Below are positions 9,114 through 18,702 of a stretch of 64,000 nt of DNA, one piece after another (positions within the stretch are counted from its first letter, which is position 1; each line of letters begins with the position of its first letter). The notes beneath the pieces are model-generated. The model ran no database searches and had not been told where the DNA came from. It saw only the letters and a list, made by a program, of their open reading frames with translations. The DNA is from Halothece sp. PCC 7418 (GTDB lineage: Bacteria; Cyanobacteriota; Cyanobacteriia; Cyanobacteriales; Rubidibacteraceae). The DNA lies in contig NC_019779.1 of assembly GCF_000317635.1 (NCBI RefSeq), forward strand, positions 3,968,001 to 4,032,000. Reading direction: 5' to 3'. Position numbers and translations under genes: made by a program.

Positions 9114-10739
9114 TCACTGATCATCTGATGGGCTGCTCTCTTGAGAAAGCCAAATTTTTTGATGAGGAAGGGCGAGATCAATTCCTGCTTGATCAAGGGC
9201 TATTTTCAGGCGACGGCGATATTCTCGACCAATGGGCCACTGTTGTAAGGGTTTGGTTTTAATCCAGACGCGAATCATTATTCCTTGATGACTAAACTCG
9301 TCAACACCGAGTAAGACGGGGGCTTCTAAAATTTCTTTTTTCCAAGCGCGATCGCGCATCATACTATCACTAATTTCTTCAATAATTCGCATCGCTTTTT
9401 CCACATCTGCATGATAAGCAATGGGAATCTTTAAATCCACTTGTGACCAATTACTGGTGTAGTTAGTTACTGTCCGAATTTCACTATTGGGAATCGTAAT
9501 TAACCGTCCTTCCGTATCTCGCAACTGCGTAATTCTTAAATTAATCGCTTCCACAAAACCTGTTGCATCAGCAATTCCAACCACATCGCCCACAGCATAC
9601 TGGTCTTCCAGAATAATAAAAAAGCCATTAATTGCATCCCGAATTAAGTTTTGAGAGGCTAGAGAAATGGCAACCCCAATTAAACCCGCACCCGCCAGTA
9701 ACGGACCGATATTAATCCCAATAACAGAAAGACCGACTAAAACGCCAACAACTGTCCAACTGACAGCAATAATGCTTTTTGCGACACTAGAAATGGTTGA
9801 AATTCGCAGTTGTAAGCGCAGATTGGCTTCTGGGGTGAGGAGATAGTTGTTAGCAAGAGCACCATTAAATTTATCAATTAAAATAAATGAGAAACGAGTC
9901 AAAAAATACGTTCCTAATCCGACAATGAACAAGCGAAAAGGAACGCGAAAGATATTAATAATTAGCCCTTGCAAAAATCGCGTGTAAGGAAATAAACCGA
10001 CTAAATAAAGACTCCCCCCTAACCAAACCGCAAAGCGGAAGATTTGGATTAAGCGATATTTAATTTCTGCTAATTGTTGGCGTTGGTTTTGGGTCAGTTG
10101 TGTAGAAATTGCTTGCTCGGAGCTACTATCAAGAGTGGTCTGGAGAGATTTTTTTTCTTGATGAAATCGCCTTTCCAAAGCATAGAGAGCAATTGTTAGT
10201 GCAACCAGGAAGAGTAGCGCGATCGCGCCCTTTTTTGCCTGAGCAATCAAATACTCCTGTTCTCGCTCTCGTTTAGCTTGTTGTAGCGCATTTTTAATCT
10301 CAAGGATCACTTGCTCAGCCCGACGCTGAATCGTCATCCCTTTCAGATTCGCATCTTGACTGGTGACACTCAACAAACGAATTTCCCGTTGGTCAACAGC
10401 AACATAAATATCAACCAGTTGTCCCACTGCTTCTTGACGAACATCTACGTCTGCAGAGGGATTTTGCAGATAGTAACCCGTAATGTTTTCCAGTCGCTGC
10501 TCAATTTCGGTGATGCGAGCGGATAAATCCGATTCATTAGCCCCCACCTCCAGCACACAGCGTCCGTCTAAATGAATACATCCCGAAATCACTTTTTCTG
10601 TTGCTGGAGACATAAAAATAGACGAATTTCCAGAAAAATTAGGCAAAAGTGGGAATTGTGCTTGTGCAGACTGCTTAAACGGGAGTAATACGAGCAAAAG
10701 CGCCATCAAACTCCCCAACCAAATATATTTGCGCTTCAT
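9114..10739 (-). CDS. MscS-type mechanosensitive ion channel family protein
   Basis: 541 residues. A signal-like hydrophobic N-terminus (about 8-28) is followed by a roughly 140-residue periplasmic, helix-rich region and then several membrane segments (around 170-190, 230-250, 265-290, 320-345). The pore-lining helix is LLAGAGLIGVAISLASQNLI near 350-370, leading into the beta domain (INGFFIILEDQYAVGDVVGI) and a C-terminal cytoplasmic region. Channels of this class open under membrane tension to release solutes on hypo-osmotic shock. The N-terminal periplasmic extension makes it a larger variant than E. coli MscS. The gene is convergent with the upstream fusion gene and divergent from ahcY. 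Confidence 0.9.
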   Translation of the reverse strand: MKRKYIWLGSLMALLLVLLPFKQSAQAQFPLLPNFSGNSSIFMSPATEKVISGCIHLDGRCVLEVGANESDLSARITEIEQRLENITGYYLQNPSADVDVRQEAVGQLVDIYVAVDQREIRLLSVTSQDANLKGMTIQRRAEQVILEIKNALQQAKREREQEYLIAQAKKGAIALLFLVALTIALYALERRFHQEKKSLQTTLDSSSEQAISTQLTQNQRQQLAEIKYRLIQIFRFAVWLGGSLYLVGLFPYTRFLQGLIINIFRVPFRLFIVGLGTYFLTRFSFILIDKFNGALANNYLLTPEANLRLQLRISTISSVAKSIIAVSWTVVGVLVGLSVIGINIGPLLAGAGLIGVAISLASQNLIRDAINGFFIILEDQYAVGDVVGIADATGFVEAINLRITQLRDTEGRLITIPNSEIRTVTNYTSNWSQVDLKIPIAYHADVEKAMRIIEEISDSMMRDRAWKKEILEAPVLLGVDEFSHQGIMIRVWIKTKPLQQWPIGREYRRRLKIALDQAGIDLALPHQKIWLSQESSPSDDQ

Positions 10740-10789
10740 AAATCGTAAGGAATCAGAAAAGAAGGTTGAGTTAAACTATCCCAAAAATT

Positions 10790-10817
10790 TTGACATCTGA
10801 TCAATATGCAGTAACCT
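10790..10817 (+). promoter_or_regulatory. Candidate sigma-70 promoter of ahcY
   Basis: TTGACA at 10790-10795 and TAACCT at 10812-10817 are separated by 16 bp and lie about 40 bp before the ahcY ATG. The -35 is perfect and the -10 is a 4/6 match. Confidence 0.4.
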
Positions 10818-10857
10818 AGTAGAGATCGCAATGTGAAATAACAACTCGTAAAGTTAA

Positions 10858-12132
<1,275 letters not shown>

Positions 12133-12164
12133 TTGGCTCTTGCTTAGTCTAGATTAATCCTCAA

Positions 12165-12191
12165 GCCCCGATCGCGCGATCGGGGTTTTTC
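12165..12191 (+). terminator. Rho-independent terminator of ahcY built from a HIP1 palindrome
   Basis: CCCCGATCGC and GCGATCGGGG form a perfect palindromic stem at 12166-12185, followed immediately by five T. The centre of the stem is the HIP1-related sequence GATCGCGCGATC. Confidence 0.85.
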
Positions 12192-12316
12192 TGATTTGAT
12201 TGGATCGGAAATCCTAGAGAATTTTTATAGCATTTTGTAACAATTCATATCGTTTCTGACTCAACATACTGCAAAGTAGTAAGAGAATATTGTCTGTTGA
12301 GAGGAGACTATAAATT

Positions 12317-12412
12317 ATGCCATTATCTGATACCCAAATCTTAATTGCTTTAGTCGTTGCTTTAGTTCCTGGCGTTCTCGCCTTTCGGTTAGCAACAGAA
12401 CTTTACAAGTAA
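12317..12412 (+). CDS. psaM: Photosystem I reaction centre subunit XII
   Basis: A 31-residue [22 protein letters not shown] followed by [12 protein letters not shown], matching the known PsaM protein almost position for position (SDTQ start, single membrane helix, FRLxTELYK end). PsaM is a one-helix subunit at the trimer-facing side of photosystem I. A strong ribosome site GAGGAGA at 12301-12307 precedes the ATG at the right distance. It has its own downstream hairpin and is flanked upstream by the ahcY terminator, so it is probably monocistronic. Confidence 0.93.
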   Translation: MPLSDTQILIALVVALVPGVLAFRLATELYK

Positions 12413-12439
12413 GGTTATCCTTAGCTCACTGACTGATCA

Positions 12440-12475
12440 CGCCTACAGACTTGTTCTGTGGGCGGATTGTTTGTA
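12440..12475 (+). terminator. Probable terminator of psaM
   Basis: CGCCTACAGA (12440-12449) pairs with TCTGTGGGCG (12455-12464) over 10 bp with one G-T pair and a 5-base loop, followed by the T-rich ATTGTTTGTATTGT. Confidence 0.65.
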
Positions 12476-12529
12476 TTGTAGTTCCTATGACAGACCGCAG
12501 AAAACCGATAGCATGAGGTTAATCCATTA

Positions 12530-12922
12530 ATGTCTCTATGTTTTCTGATTATGTCTCCTGCACAAGTCACGCCTCCCCGTCGGAAAAAGACTCGTTCTCG
12601 CCGTAAAAAAAGTAATCGCCGTCAGTTACCACCTCATACTGGATTAACCCTTGAAATCGGTGCAAAAATTGTGGTCAATGCTGTCCTTGCTACCGCAGCG
12701 ATCGCTGCAATTAATAAACTTGTTCCTAACTATCAAACTCAACGTTTACGTTTAGAAGAAGTTCAACAAGAAGTTCAACAAACCCAAGCCCGTGTTGATG
12801 AATTGAATCAAGAATTTACCCGCAATTTTGATCCCAATCAAAGCGAGATTATTATGCAGCAACAAACCAATCAAATCAAACCCAATCAGCGTCATCTGGT
12901 TTGGTTAAAACCGAAGCAGTGA
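12530..12922 (+). CDS. Small cyanobacterial membrane protein with basic head and coiled coil
   Basis: 130 residues from the ATG at 12530, or 123 from the ATG at 12551. The first start has a TGAGGT just upstream and is kept. The N-terminal 35 residues are very basic (RRKKTRSRRKKSNRRQ). A hydrophobic helix spans about 45-66 (IGAKIVVNAVLATAAIAAI), then a Gln/Glu-rich coiled coil follows (LRLEEVQQEVQQTQARVDEL). The arrangement of short basic cytoplasmic end, single helix and coiled coil resembles FtsB/FtsL/DivIC-like division proteins, but no diagnostic motif was seen. Function not assigned. polA begins 61 bp downstream. Confidence 0.75.
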   Translation: MSLCFLIMSPAQVTPPRRKKTRSRRKKSNRRQLPPHTGLTLEIGAKIVVNAVLATAAIAAINKLVPNYQTQRLRLEEVQQEVQQTQARVDELNQEFTRNFDPNQSEIIMQQQTNQIKPNQRHLVWLKPKQ

Positions 12923-12983
12923 CCGTTCCAAGAAACGTCTCCCCGTAACCAGTCATCAGTTATCCAGAAAACCAAGAACAAAA

Positions 12984-15860
12984 ATGTCTGATTCCTCCCC
13001 TGTCTTATTGTTAGTTGATGGTCATTCGCTGGCGTTTCGGGCCTATTACGCCTTTGCGAAAAGTCGAGATGGGGGGTTAAAAGCCTCAGATGGAACGCCG
13101 ACAAGTATCTGTTTTGGCTTCCTCAAGTCTTTATTGCTAGTGTTAGAAGCCGAAAAACCACAAGCCTGCGCGATCGCGTTTGATTTAGGCTTACCCACCT
13201 TTCGCCATGACGCAGATGAAACCTATAAAGCCGATCGCGCTGAAACACCAGATGACTTTATTCCTGATTTAGCTAATTTACAAGAAATTCTGGTAGCGTT
13301 GAATTTACAAGTCGTGACCGCAGAAGGCTACGAAGCGGATGATGTCTTGGGAACGCTGGCAAGACAAGGAAAGAGCCAAGGATACTTTACTAAAATTATA
13401 AGCGGCGATCGCGATTTATTTCAACTGATTGATGAAACCGAACAAATTAGTGTTCTTTATTTGGATAAATCCGTCTTAAAAGGGTCAAAAACCATTCGAG
13501 AATATAACAGTGCAGATGTCGAAGAAACCTTGGGTATTCAACCGCAGCAAGTTATTGATTATAAAGCCCTTTGTGGAGATAAATCAGATAATATTCCAGG
13601 GGTGAATGGGATTGGGGAAAAAACAGCAGTTAAACTTCTCCAGCAGTATGGAACACTAGAAAATATTTATGACCAGATTGATGAAATTAAAGGCGCAGTC
13701 CAAAAGCGATTAATCACAGGAAAAGAGAATGCAGAACATTCCCGTTATCTGGCGACAATTAAAGATGATATTCCTTTAGAAATTGACTTTGATGAGTTAC
13801 AACTGAAAGGAATTAACCTTGTAAAACTCAAACCTCTTCTCGCCAAACTCGAACTCAAACAGTTCTTAAAACAACTGGACTATCTCCAGCAACAACTAGG
13901 AGGAAGTAGCAGTCCCGACCCTGAAAAAAAGGAAGAAATAGAAGACGAAAGCCTGTGGTTTTTTAGTGCAGAAGAGACCAAGCAGCAACAAGAAAACTTA
14001 GTCACTGTTCAACCAGAAATCATTGATACCCGAGAAAAACTGGATCAGTTAATCGCAATTTTAGAACAACATCAAGACCCAGATTATCCAGTGAGTTGGG
14101 ATACAGAAACGACAGCCTTAAAACCTCGTGATGCGACATTAGTTGGGATTGGCTGCTGTTGGGGAAATGATCTTACAGAAACCGCTTATATTCCCATTCA
14201 TCATCAGCAAGGAATCGCCTTAGACGCAGCAGAAATTACAACCGCTTTATCTCCAATTCTCGAAAGTGAACAGTATCCCAAGACCCTACAAAATGCCAAA
14301 TTTGATCGCTTGATGTTACGCCATTTTGGAATTCAATTAAATGGTGTGGTATTTGACACGATGTTAGCCAGTTATGTCTTGCATCCAGAACGCAATCATA
14401 ATTTAAGTGATTTAGCAGCCCGATATTTACCTGATTTATCCACTCAAAGTTATCAAGAATTAGCGATTCCGAAAGAAGGAACGATTGCTGACTTAGACAT
14501 GGCAACGGTTGCAGAATATTGTGGGATGGATGCTTATGTCACCTACCAACTCACTCAGTTATTAGCAACAGAATTAAAAGCCATTCCTCAGTTAGATCAA
14601 TTATTCCGAGACCTTGAACGCCCCCTCGAACCCGTTTTAGCAGACATGGAGTATTGGGGAATCAGAATCGATACTGCTTATCTGAAAACTCTGTCTGAGG
14701 AATTGGGAAATAAGTTAGAACAGATTGAAACCAAAGCCTATGACTTAGCAGGACAAACCTTTAATCTTAATTCTCCGAAACAGTTAAGCGAGATTTTATT
14801 TGAGAAACTAGAGTTAAATCCGAAAAAGTCTCGGAAAACGAAAACAGGTTATTCCACTAATCATGCGATTTTAGAAAAATTACAGGGCGATCATCCCATT
14901 ATTGATTTAATCTTAGAACATCGTACCCTATCCAAATTAAAATCCACTTATGTGGATGCACTTCCCAACTTAGTCAACCCAGACACTCAACGCATCTACA
15001 CCGATTTTAATCAAGCGATTACCACAACAGGAAGATTATCTTCTTCTAATCCCAACTTACAAAATATTCCCATTCGCACTGAGTTTTCCCGTCAAATTCG
15101 ACGGGCGTTTCTACCCGAAGATGATTGGTTACTTGTCTCTGCTGACTATTCCCAAATTGAACTCAGAATTCTGACTCATTTCAGTCAAGAATCCATTTTA
15201 CTGGATGCCTATCAAACGGGAAAAGATGTCCATCGTGTGACAGCACAATTATTGTTTGAAAAAGAAGACGTTACCGATGAGGAAAGACGACTGGGAAAAA
15301 CCATTAACTTTGGGGTGATTTATGGCATGGGACCGCAACGATTTGCCAGAGAAGCTGCGGTGAGTAATCAACGAGGGAAAGAATTTATTGAGAAATATCA
15401 AGCCCGTTATCCCCTCGTATTTGAATATCTCAAAAACCAGAAAAAACGCGCGATCGCGCAAGGCTATGTGGAAACCTTACTCGGACGCAGACGCTATTTT
15501 TACTTTACCAGTTCCCCCCTCGACCAACTAAAAGGAAGCGACCCCAAGACCATTGATTTCAGCCAAATTAAAATCGGAAGAGACGAAAGCGAAACCCTCC
15601 GTGCTGCTGCTAACGCCCCCATTCAGGGGTCAAGCGCAGATATTATCAAAATTGCCATGGTTAAACTCAATGAACTGCTAAAGCCCTACCAAAGCCGTCT
15701 CCTACTACAAGTTCATGACGAGTTAGTCTTTGAAATTCCGCCTCACGAATGGGATGAACTGCGTCCCCAAATTCAAGCAACCATGGAGAACGCCATCTCT
15801 CTTAGCATCCCCCTAGAGGTAGAAATTAACGTGGGGAAAAACTGGATGGAAGCCAAGTAA
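12984..15860 (+). CDS. polA: DNA polymerase I
   Basis: 958 residues with all three domains. The 5'-3' exonuclease occupies about 1-300 (LLLVDGHSLAFRAYYAF at the start, ISGDRDLFQL near 138, DYKALCGDKSDNIPGV near 191). The 3'-5' proofreading domain covers about 340-540 and looks active: DTETT (exo I), NAKFD (exo II) and YCGMDA (exo III). The polymerase domain follows with motif A LVSADYSQIELRIL, motif B GKTINFGVIYG and motif C LLQVHDELVFE. It fills gaps in replication and repair. An IS607-family element sits 25 bp beyond the stop without damaging the gene. Confidence 0.98.
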   Translation: MSDSSPVLLLVDGHSLAFRAYYAFAKSRDGGLKASDGTPTSICFGFLKSLLLVLEAEKPQACAIAFDLGLPTFRHDADETYKADRAETPDDFIPDLANLQEILVALNLQVVTAEGYEADDVLGTLARQGKSQGYFTKIISGDRDLFQLIDETEQISVLYLDKSVLKGSKTIREYNSADVEETLGIQPQQVIDYKALCGDKSDNIPGVNGIGEKTAVKLLQQYGTLENIYDQIDEIKGAVQKRLITGKENAEHSRYLATIKDDIPLEIDFDELQLKGINLVKLKPLLAKLELKQFLKQLDYLQQQLGGSSSPDPEKKEEIEDESLWFFSAEETKQQQENLVTVQPEIIDTREKLDQLIAILEQHQDPDYPVSWDTETTALKPRDATLVGIGCCWGNDLTETAYIPIHHQQGIALDAAEITTALSPILESEQYPKTLQNAKFDRLMLRHFGIQLNGVVFDTMLASYVLHPERNHNLSDLAARYLPDLSTQSYQELAIPKEGTIADLDMATVAEYCGMDAYVTYQLTQLLATELKAIPQLDQLFRDLERPLEPVLADMEYWGIRIDTAYLKTLSEELGNKLEQIETKAYDLAGQTFNLNSPKQLSEILFEKLELNPKKSRKTKTGYSTNHAILEKLQGDHPIIDLILEHRTLSKLKSTYVDALPNLVNPDTQRIYTDFNQAITTTGRLSSSNPNLQNIPIRTEFSRQIRRAFLPEDDWLLVSADYSQIELRILTHFSQESILLDAYQTGKDVHRVTAQLLFEKEDVTDEERRLGKTINFGVIYGMGPQRFAREAAVSNQRGKEFIEKYQARYPLVFEYLKNQKKRAIAQGYVETLLGRRRYFYFTSSPLDQLKGSDPKTIDFSQIKIGRDESETLRAAANAPIQGSSADIIKIAMVKLNELLKPYQSRLLLQVHDELVFEIPPHEWDELRPQIQATMENAISLSIPLEVEINVGKNWMEAK

Positions 15861-15884
15861 CTGATAGTTCAAGACTGAACAATA

Positions 15885-17117
15885 CTATACATTAACTGTA
15901 AAAGTAAAGCAGTCAGAGCGTACTTCGGAAAGTACGGTGCTATCCCACAACGCCTTGAGGAAATTCCCCAAAGCTCCTACAAAATCTCTTTTTAGAGAAA
16001 ACCCACAGTTAGGACAAGTAAACTGTTTTCTTCCGCCTAACTTCTGATGAATATGACCACAATGAGGACAAGTTTTCGATGTATATTCTTCGGTGTGACG
16101 GGTCAGAATCGAGCCATATTTAGCACACTGACGCTCTAACACCTGAGAAAAGCGATACATCGCCCAACTCAACATACTACGAGCCGTTTTACTCCGAATC
16201 TTTCTTTTGGCTTTACACACCATTTGAGAAGATTCATAAGTTGGCAACGCTATCACCCGATAGTTTTTAGCTAACCAACTCGCAGTCTTTCGGTGCATTT
16301 CATCAACGAGATTACGAATTTTTCGTCGTTTCCGTTTCATCTTTTGATTGAGTTGATAACGGAGATGGCGATTTTTATGTCCTTTCAATAAGTCTCGTTG
16401 ACTTTGCATCTTATCCAAAGAACGGCACAATCTTACAATGCGATTAATGTCGCCTTCCCCCAACTCGATGAACTGATTACCATCAAATCCTGTTAGGAAA
16501 GTTCGCACACCAGGGTCAAACGCAATGAAACTTTCTTTCCCGTTGTCTTCTACTTTTGTATCTTGAGGAAGAGAAAGATAGAAATTACCGTTTTTGTAAG
16601 TGACTTCTGGCGTGTAGTCTGGGTTAAGAACACAGAAGCGTCTTCCGTTATCAGAACATTCAAATGCTCCTAAATTTCCCCAATATTTAGGAAGAAGTCT
16701 CCCTTGGTTTAAATCGGAAGCGACCTTAAACTGGAGGGTTTGAGATTTGTCTCGAATAGAACGAAATCTCGCTATTTTTAATCCAGCTTGGGGGTGAGGT
16801 TGTTTCTGCTTACCTTTACCCACATATTTGGGATTCTTTTTGGTTTTAGACCATGCTGAGTACGCCTCCATCACTGCTTGGTCAAGAATAGCTGCGGGGA
16901 GTTTTTCTTTTAACCAGTCGGGTCTGATTTGAGCCTTAAAAAAGGTCTTAAAGGCTTGCTTTCCAGTCCCTCCAATTCCTGTTCGGTCAAAGCCTTGATG
17001 CTGGTTTAAGTATTCTATAGCCAGATTATAGGCTTTCCGATTCAGTCTGACCCATTTCTTTAGAAGATGGCGTTGTTCCTTGGTTAGTACCATTCGATAC
17101 TGGGTGCAAGTCTTCAC
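15885..17117 (-). CDS. tnpB: TnpB RNA-guided nuclease of an IS607-family element
   Basis: About 410 residues from a GTG at 17117 (VKTCTQYRMVLTKEQ); an ATG at 17093 is the alternative. The RuvC acidic residues are visible: Asp in AFDPGVRTFLTGFD, Glu in ALPTYESSQM and Asp in LKRDFVGALG. The zinc ribbon has two CxxC pairs (CPHCGHIHQ and FTCPNCGF). TnpB proteins cut DNA next to a target motif, guided by an RNA from the element's 3' end, and help retain the element. The reading frame stays open upstream to 17660 out of frame with tnpA, but that extension has no TnpB similarity. It overlaps the 3' end of tnpA. Confidence 0.88.
   Translation of the reverse strand: MKTCTQYRMVLTKEQRHLLKKWVRLNRKAYNLAIEYLNQHQGFDRTGIGGTGKQAFKTFFKAQIRPDWLKEKLPAAILDQAVMEAYSAWSKTKKNPKYVGKGKQKQPHPQAGLKIARFRSIRDKSQTLQFKVASDLNQGRLLPKYWGNLGAFECSDNGRRFCVLNPDYTPEVTYKNGNFYLSLPQDTKVEDNGKESFIAFDPGVRTFLTGFDGNQFIELGEGDINRIVRLCRSLDKMQSQRDLLKGHKNRHLRYQLNQKMKRKRRKIRNLVDEMHRKTASWLAKNYRVIALPTYESSQMVCKAKRKIRSKTARSMLSWAMYRFSQVLERQCAKYGSILTRHTEEYTSKTCPHCGHIHQKLGGRKQFTCPNCGFSLKRDFVGALGNFLKALWDSTVLSEVRSDCFTFTVNV
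15905..15950 (-). ncRNA. Candidate omega-RNA hairpin at the 3' end of tnpB
   Basis: GTACTT (15920-15925) and AAGTAC (15930-15935) form a perfect stem with a four-base loop inside the last codons of tnpB. In TnpB elements the guide RNA overlaps the 3' end of tnpB and runs to the element's right end, so a structured RNA is expected exactly here. The element end itself was not located; polA ends only 25 bp beyond the tnpB stop. Confidence 0.35.
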
Positions 17118-17670
17118 GGATGGGTTTCTTGTACTTTTGGAGTCCGTATAATCGACAACTGAAGACGTGGATGATAGCAAGGATATCTTCGACCATTTCT
17201 CGTTCTGGAGAGAGGTCACTTTGTTGGAGAACCACGAGTTGACAACCTTGTCTTTCGCAGAGCCATTGGATAAGTTCAACACCGAAACGGGCGAGTCGAT
17301 CCTTATGACAGACCACAACCATTGAAACATCTCCTGCGAGAACTCGTTCCAATAGGGAGCGAAGTTTTTTCCTTTTGAAGTTGAGTCCCGACGCGATTTC
17401 TTTGACAAGTTCACCGTTGGGGAAACGAGTGAGAAGAAAGTCAGCTTGTCTCTCAAGGTCAGGTTTTTGAGCATGACTGCTAACTCTGGCGTACAGGAGA
17501 ATTGATTTCTCTGATGGAGAGGGGTTGAGGACTGATTCGACGTTGTAACGTCTTTGACCGTTGGGAGTTCGGATGGTTTCGATTTTTCCAGCTTCATCCC
17601 ATCGGAGGAGGGTTCGGAGTGAAACGCCGAGTTGTTCTTGGGCGACTCTGGCTGGTACATACTTTGACAT
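17026..17670 (-). CDS. tnpA: IS607-family TnpA serine recombinase
   Basis: 214 residues. The N-terminus is a MerR-like helix-turn-helix (YVPARVAQEQLGVSLRTLLR, residues 4-23, then NGQRRYNVESV). The serine recombinase catalytic domain follows, with the nucleophile in LLYARVSSHAQ near residue 63, DLERQADFL, and VVVCHKDRLARFG near 120. Such N-terminal-HTH small serine recombinases are specific to IS607 elements, which move without inverted repeats or target duplications. The last 45 residues are encoded where tnpB begins in another frame. All visible catalytic residues are intact, so the element could be active. Confidence 0.92.
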   Translation of the reverse strand: MSKYVPARVAQEQLGVSLRTLLRWDEAGKIETIRTPNGQRRYNVESVLNPSPSEKSILLYARVSSHAQKPDLERQADFLLTRFPNGELVKEIASGLNFKRKKLRSLLERVLAGDVSMVVVCHKDRLARFGVELIQWLCERQGCQLVVLQQSDLSPEREMVEDILAIIHVFSCRLYGLQKYKKPIREDLHPVSNGTNQGTTPSSKEMGQTESESL

Positions 17671-18021
17671 TGAAAAACAACTTGATTGACTACTTTAGAG
17701 TCTAGTAAAGAAGTTAAGTAATGTCAATTGATGTTCAGTTATTATTCTTCTAGCAAACAACTCCTAAATGATAGTAATTCCAAATCAGAGACATAAGATT
17801 CTTTGTCATCGCTGATCTGGCTTCCCACCTAAGATGGAGATAATCCCACGATTAACCGGCTCGGCTTTGATCTCCCGCTATTGCGTTTGTTAGCGGGAGA
17901 GCATCAATCCTATAATAGAAATAAATCCAAAAAAACCTAAAAGTTTAAAATCGGTAACGGAAAATATAAACTGTCTTCAGAAACAGCTTAAGTTGGGAAG
18001 GCAAATTAAAAGGAAACTATC
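17671..18021. other. Gene-free stretch between tnpA and the repeat-protein gene
   Basis: 351 bp with no supported gene. It contains the IS-end-like hairpin at 17871-17900 and, right after it, a perfect TATAAT at 17911-17916. The right arm of the hairpin overlaps a TTGTTA (17887-17892) at 18-bp spacing, so an IS remnant may supply a promoter for the gene at 18022. The remaining sequence shows no further structure I can name. Confidence 0.5.
17871..17900 (+). repeat. IS-end-type hairpin, copy A
   Basis: TCTCCCGCTA (17871-17880) and TAGCGGGAGA (17891-17900) form a perfect 10-bp stem with a 10-base loop, followed by GCATCAA. The same hairpin with one compensatory pair change and the same flank (GCGTCAA) occurs at 35977-36008, immediately after a TnpB relic. 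This identifies it as a probable right end of an IS200/IS605-type element whose body has been lost here. Confidence 0.6.
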
Positions 18022-18459
18022 ATGAGTGAAGAACAAGTTCAAGAATATGCAACCTTAGAAGCGGAAAAAGAGGAAACGACCGCCAAGTCCGAGACTAAAG
18101 CGACCAAAGAAACTAAAGCTACCAAGGATAGTCAAAACTCCCTCGCTTTGAAAACAGTGGGAGATCGACCAGTTAGTGGTGGAAAACTCGAACTCGCGGG
18201 AACTTTCCGTACTATGGGAGGAGACCGTCCCATTTTAGCCAGTCACCTCCATGTCGTAGAAAAATTCCGCACCATGGGTGGCGAACGCCCAGTTTTTGCT
18301 ACTCAGTTACCAACAGTCGGGAACTTTTATTCTTCAGGAAGTCGTCCCATTGGGGCAAGTACCCTCAAAATTGATGAGACTTATTCTAATTTTGGAAACC
18401 GTCCTGTTGCCTCTAATCAAATTGATGATCCGAGCTTATTAATGGGTTATATTGATTAA
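18022..18459 (+). CDS. Protein with five approximately 20-residue RP repeats
   Basis: 145 residues. The first 40 are Glu/Lys/Thr-rich and look disordered. From residue 45 onward a unit with consensus (F)RTMGG(D/E)RP(I/V)xAxxL recurs, with RP at 49-50, 69-70, 89-90, 108-109 and 127-128, so the period is 20 then 19 residues. Units two and three are nearest the consensus; units four and five are degenerate (SSGSRPIGASTL, NFGNRPVASNQI). No signal peptide or membrane helix is present. I do not recognise a named family. A ribosome site AAGGAAA precedes the ATG and a terminator follows at 18505. The repeats suggest a multivalent binding or scaffold protein, which is inference. Confidence 0.8.
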   Translation: MSEEQVQEYATLEAEKEETTAKSETKATKETKATKDSQNSLALKTVGDRPVSGGKLELAGTFRTMGGDRPILASHLHVVEKFRTMGGERPVFATQLPTVGNFYSSGSRPIGASTLKIDETYSNFGNRPVASNQIDDPSLLMGYID

Positions 18460-18504
18460 ATCTTTGGCTAAAAAAATACTTCTTTTGGATGATTAATTTC
18501 TCCC

Positions 18505-18530
18505 TTGCTCCGTCAGGGGAGCTTTTTTGT
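18505..18530 (+). terminator. Rho-independent terminator
   Basis: GCTCC (18507-18511) pairs with GGAGC (18518-18522), followed by six T. It ends the repeat-protein transcript. Confidence 0.75.
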
Positions 18531-18702
18531 TATTTTATTGGTTTCTGATAGCACTTCGATCAATTAGGTAAGTCATTAGATATTCCTTCCTTTGAGGGAA
18601 GAAGCGCGATCGCGCTTTTGTTATCTTAAGGAAAACTATATAACAACTTTTCATAAAATCATTTTTTTCCCAGAATTGTCTTCATTCAAAAGGAGTATAA
18701 CA

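Larger units (their letters stand above)
15885..17670 (-). mobile_element. IS607-family insertion sequence (core)
   Basis: A tnpA-tnpB pair in the standard IS607 order with overlapping genes. Outer ends cannot be fixed by eye because this family lacks terminal inverted repeats and duplications. The left limit must lie between the polA stop (15860) and 15885; the other limit is probably within 17671-17800. Coordinates given are only those of the two genes. Confidence 0.85.

Noticed and set aside
17118-17660. N-terminal extension giving a 591-residue TnpB
   Set aside because: The first 180 codons lie inside tnpA in another frame and show no TnpB similarity; the GTG at 17117 or ATG at 17093 gives a normal-size TnpB.
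18592-18702. 37-codon upstream extension of the gene at 18703
   Set aside because: No good start or ribosome site, and the text crosses a HIP1/T-rich terminator-like element; the ATG at 18703 has AAGGAG.
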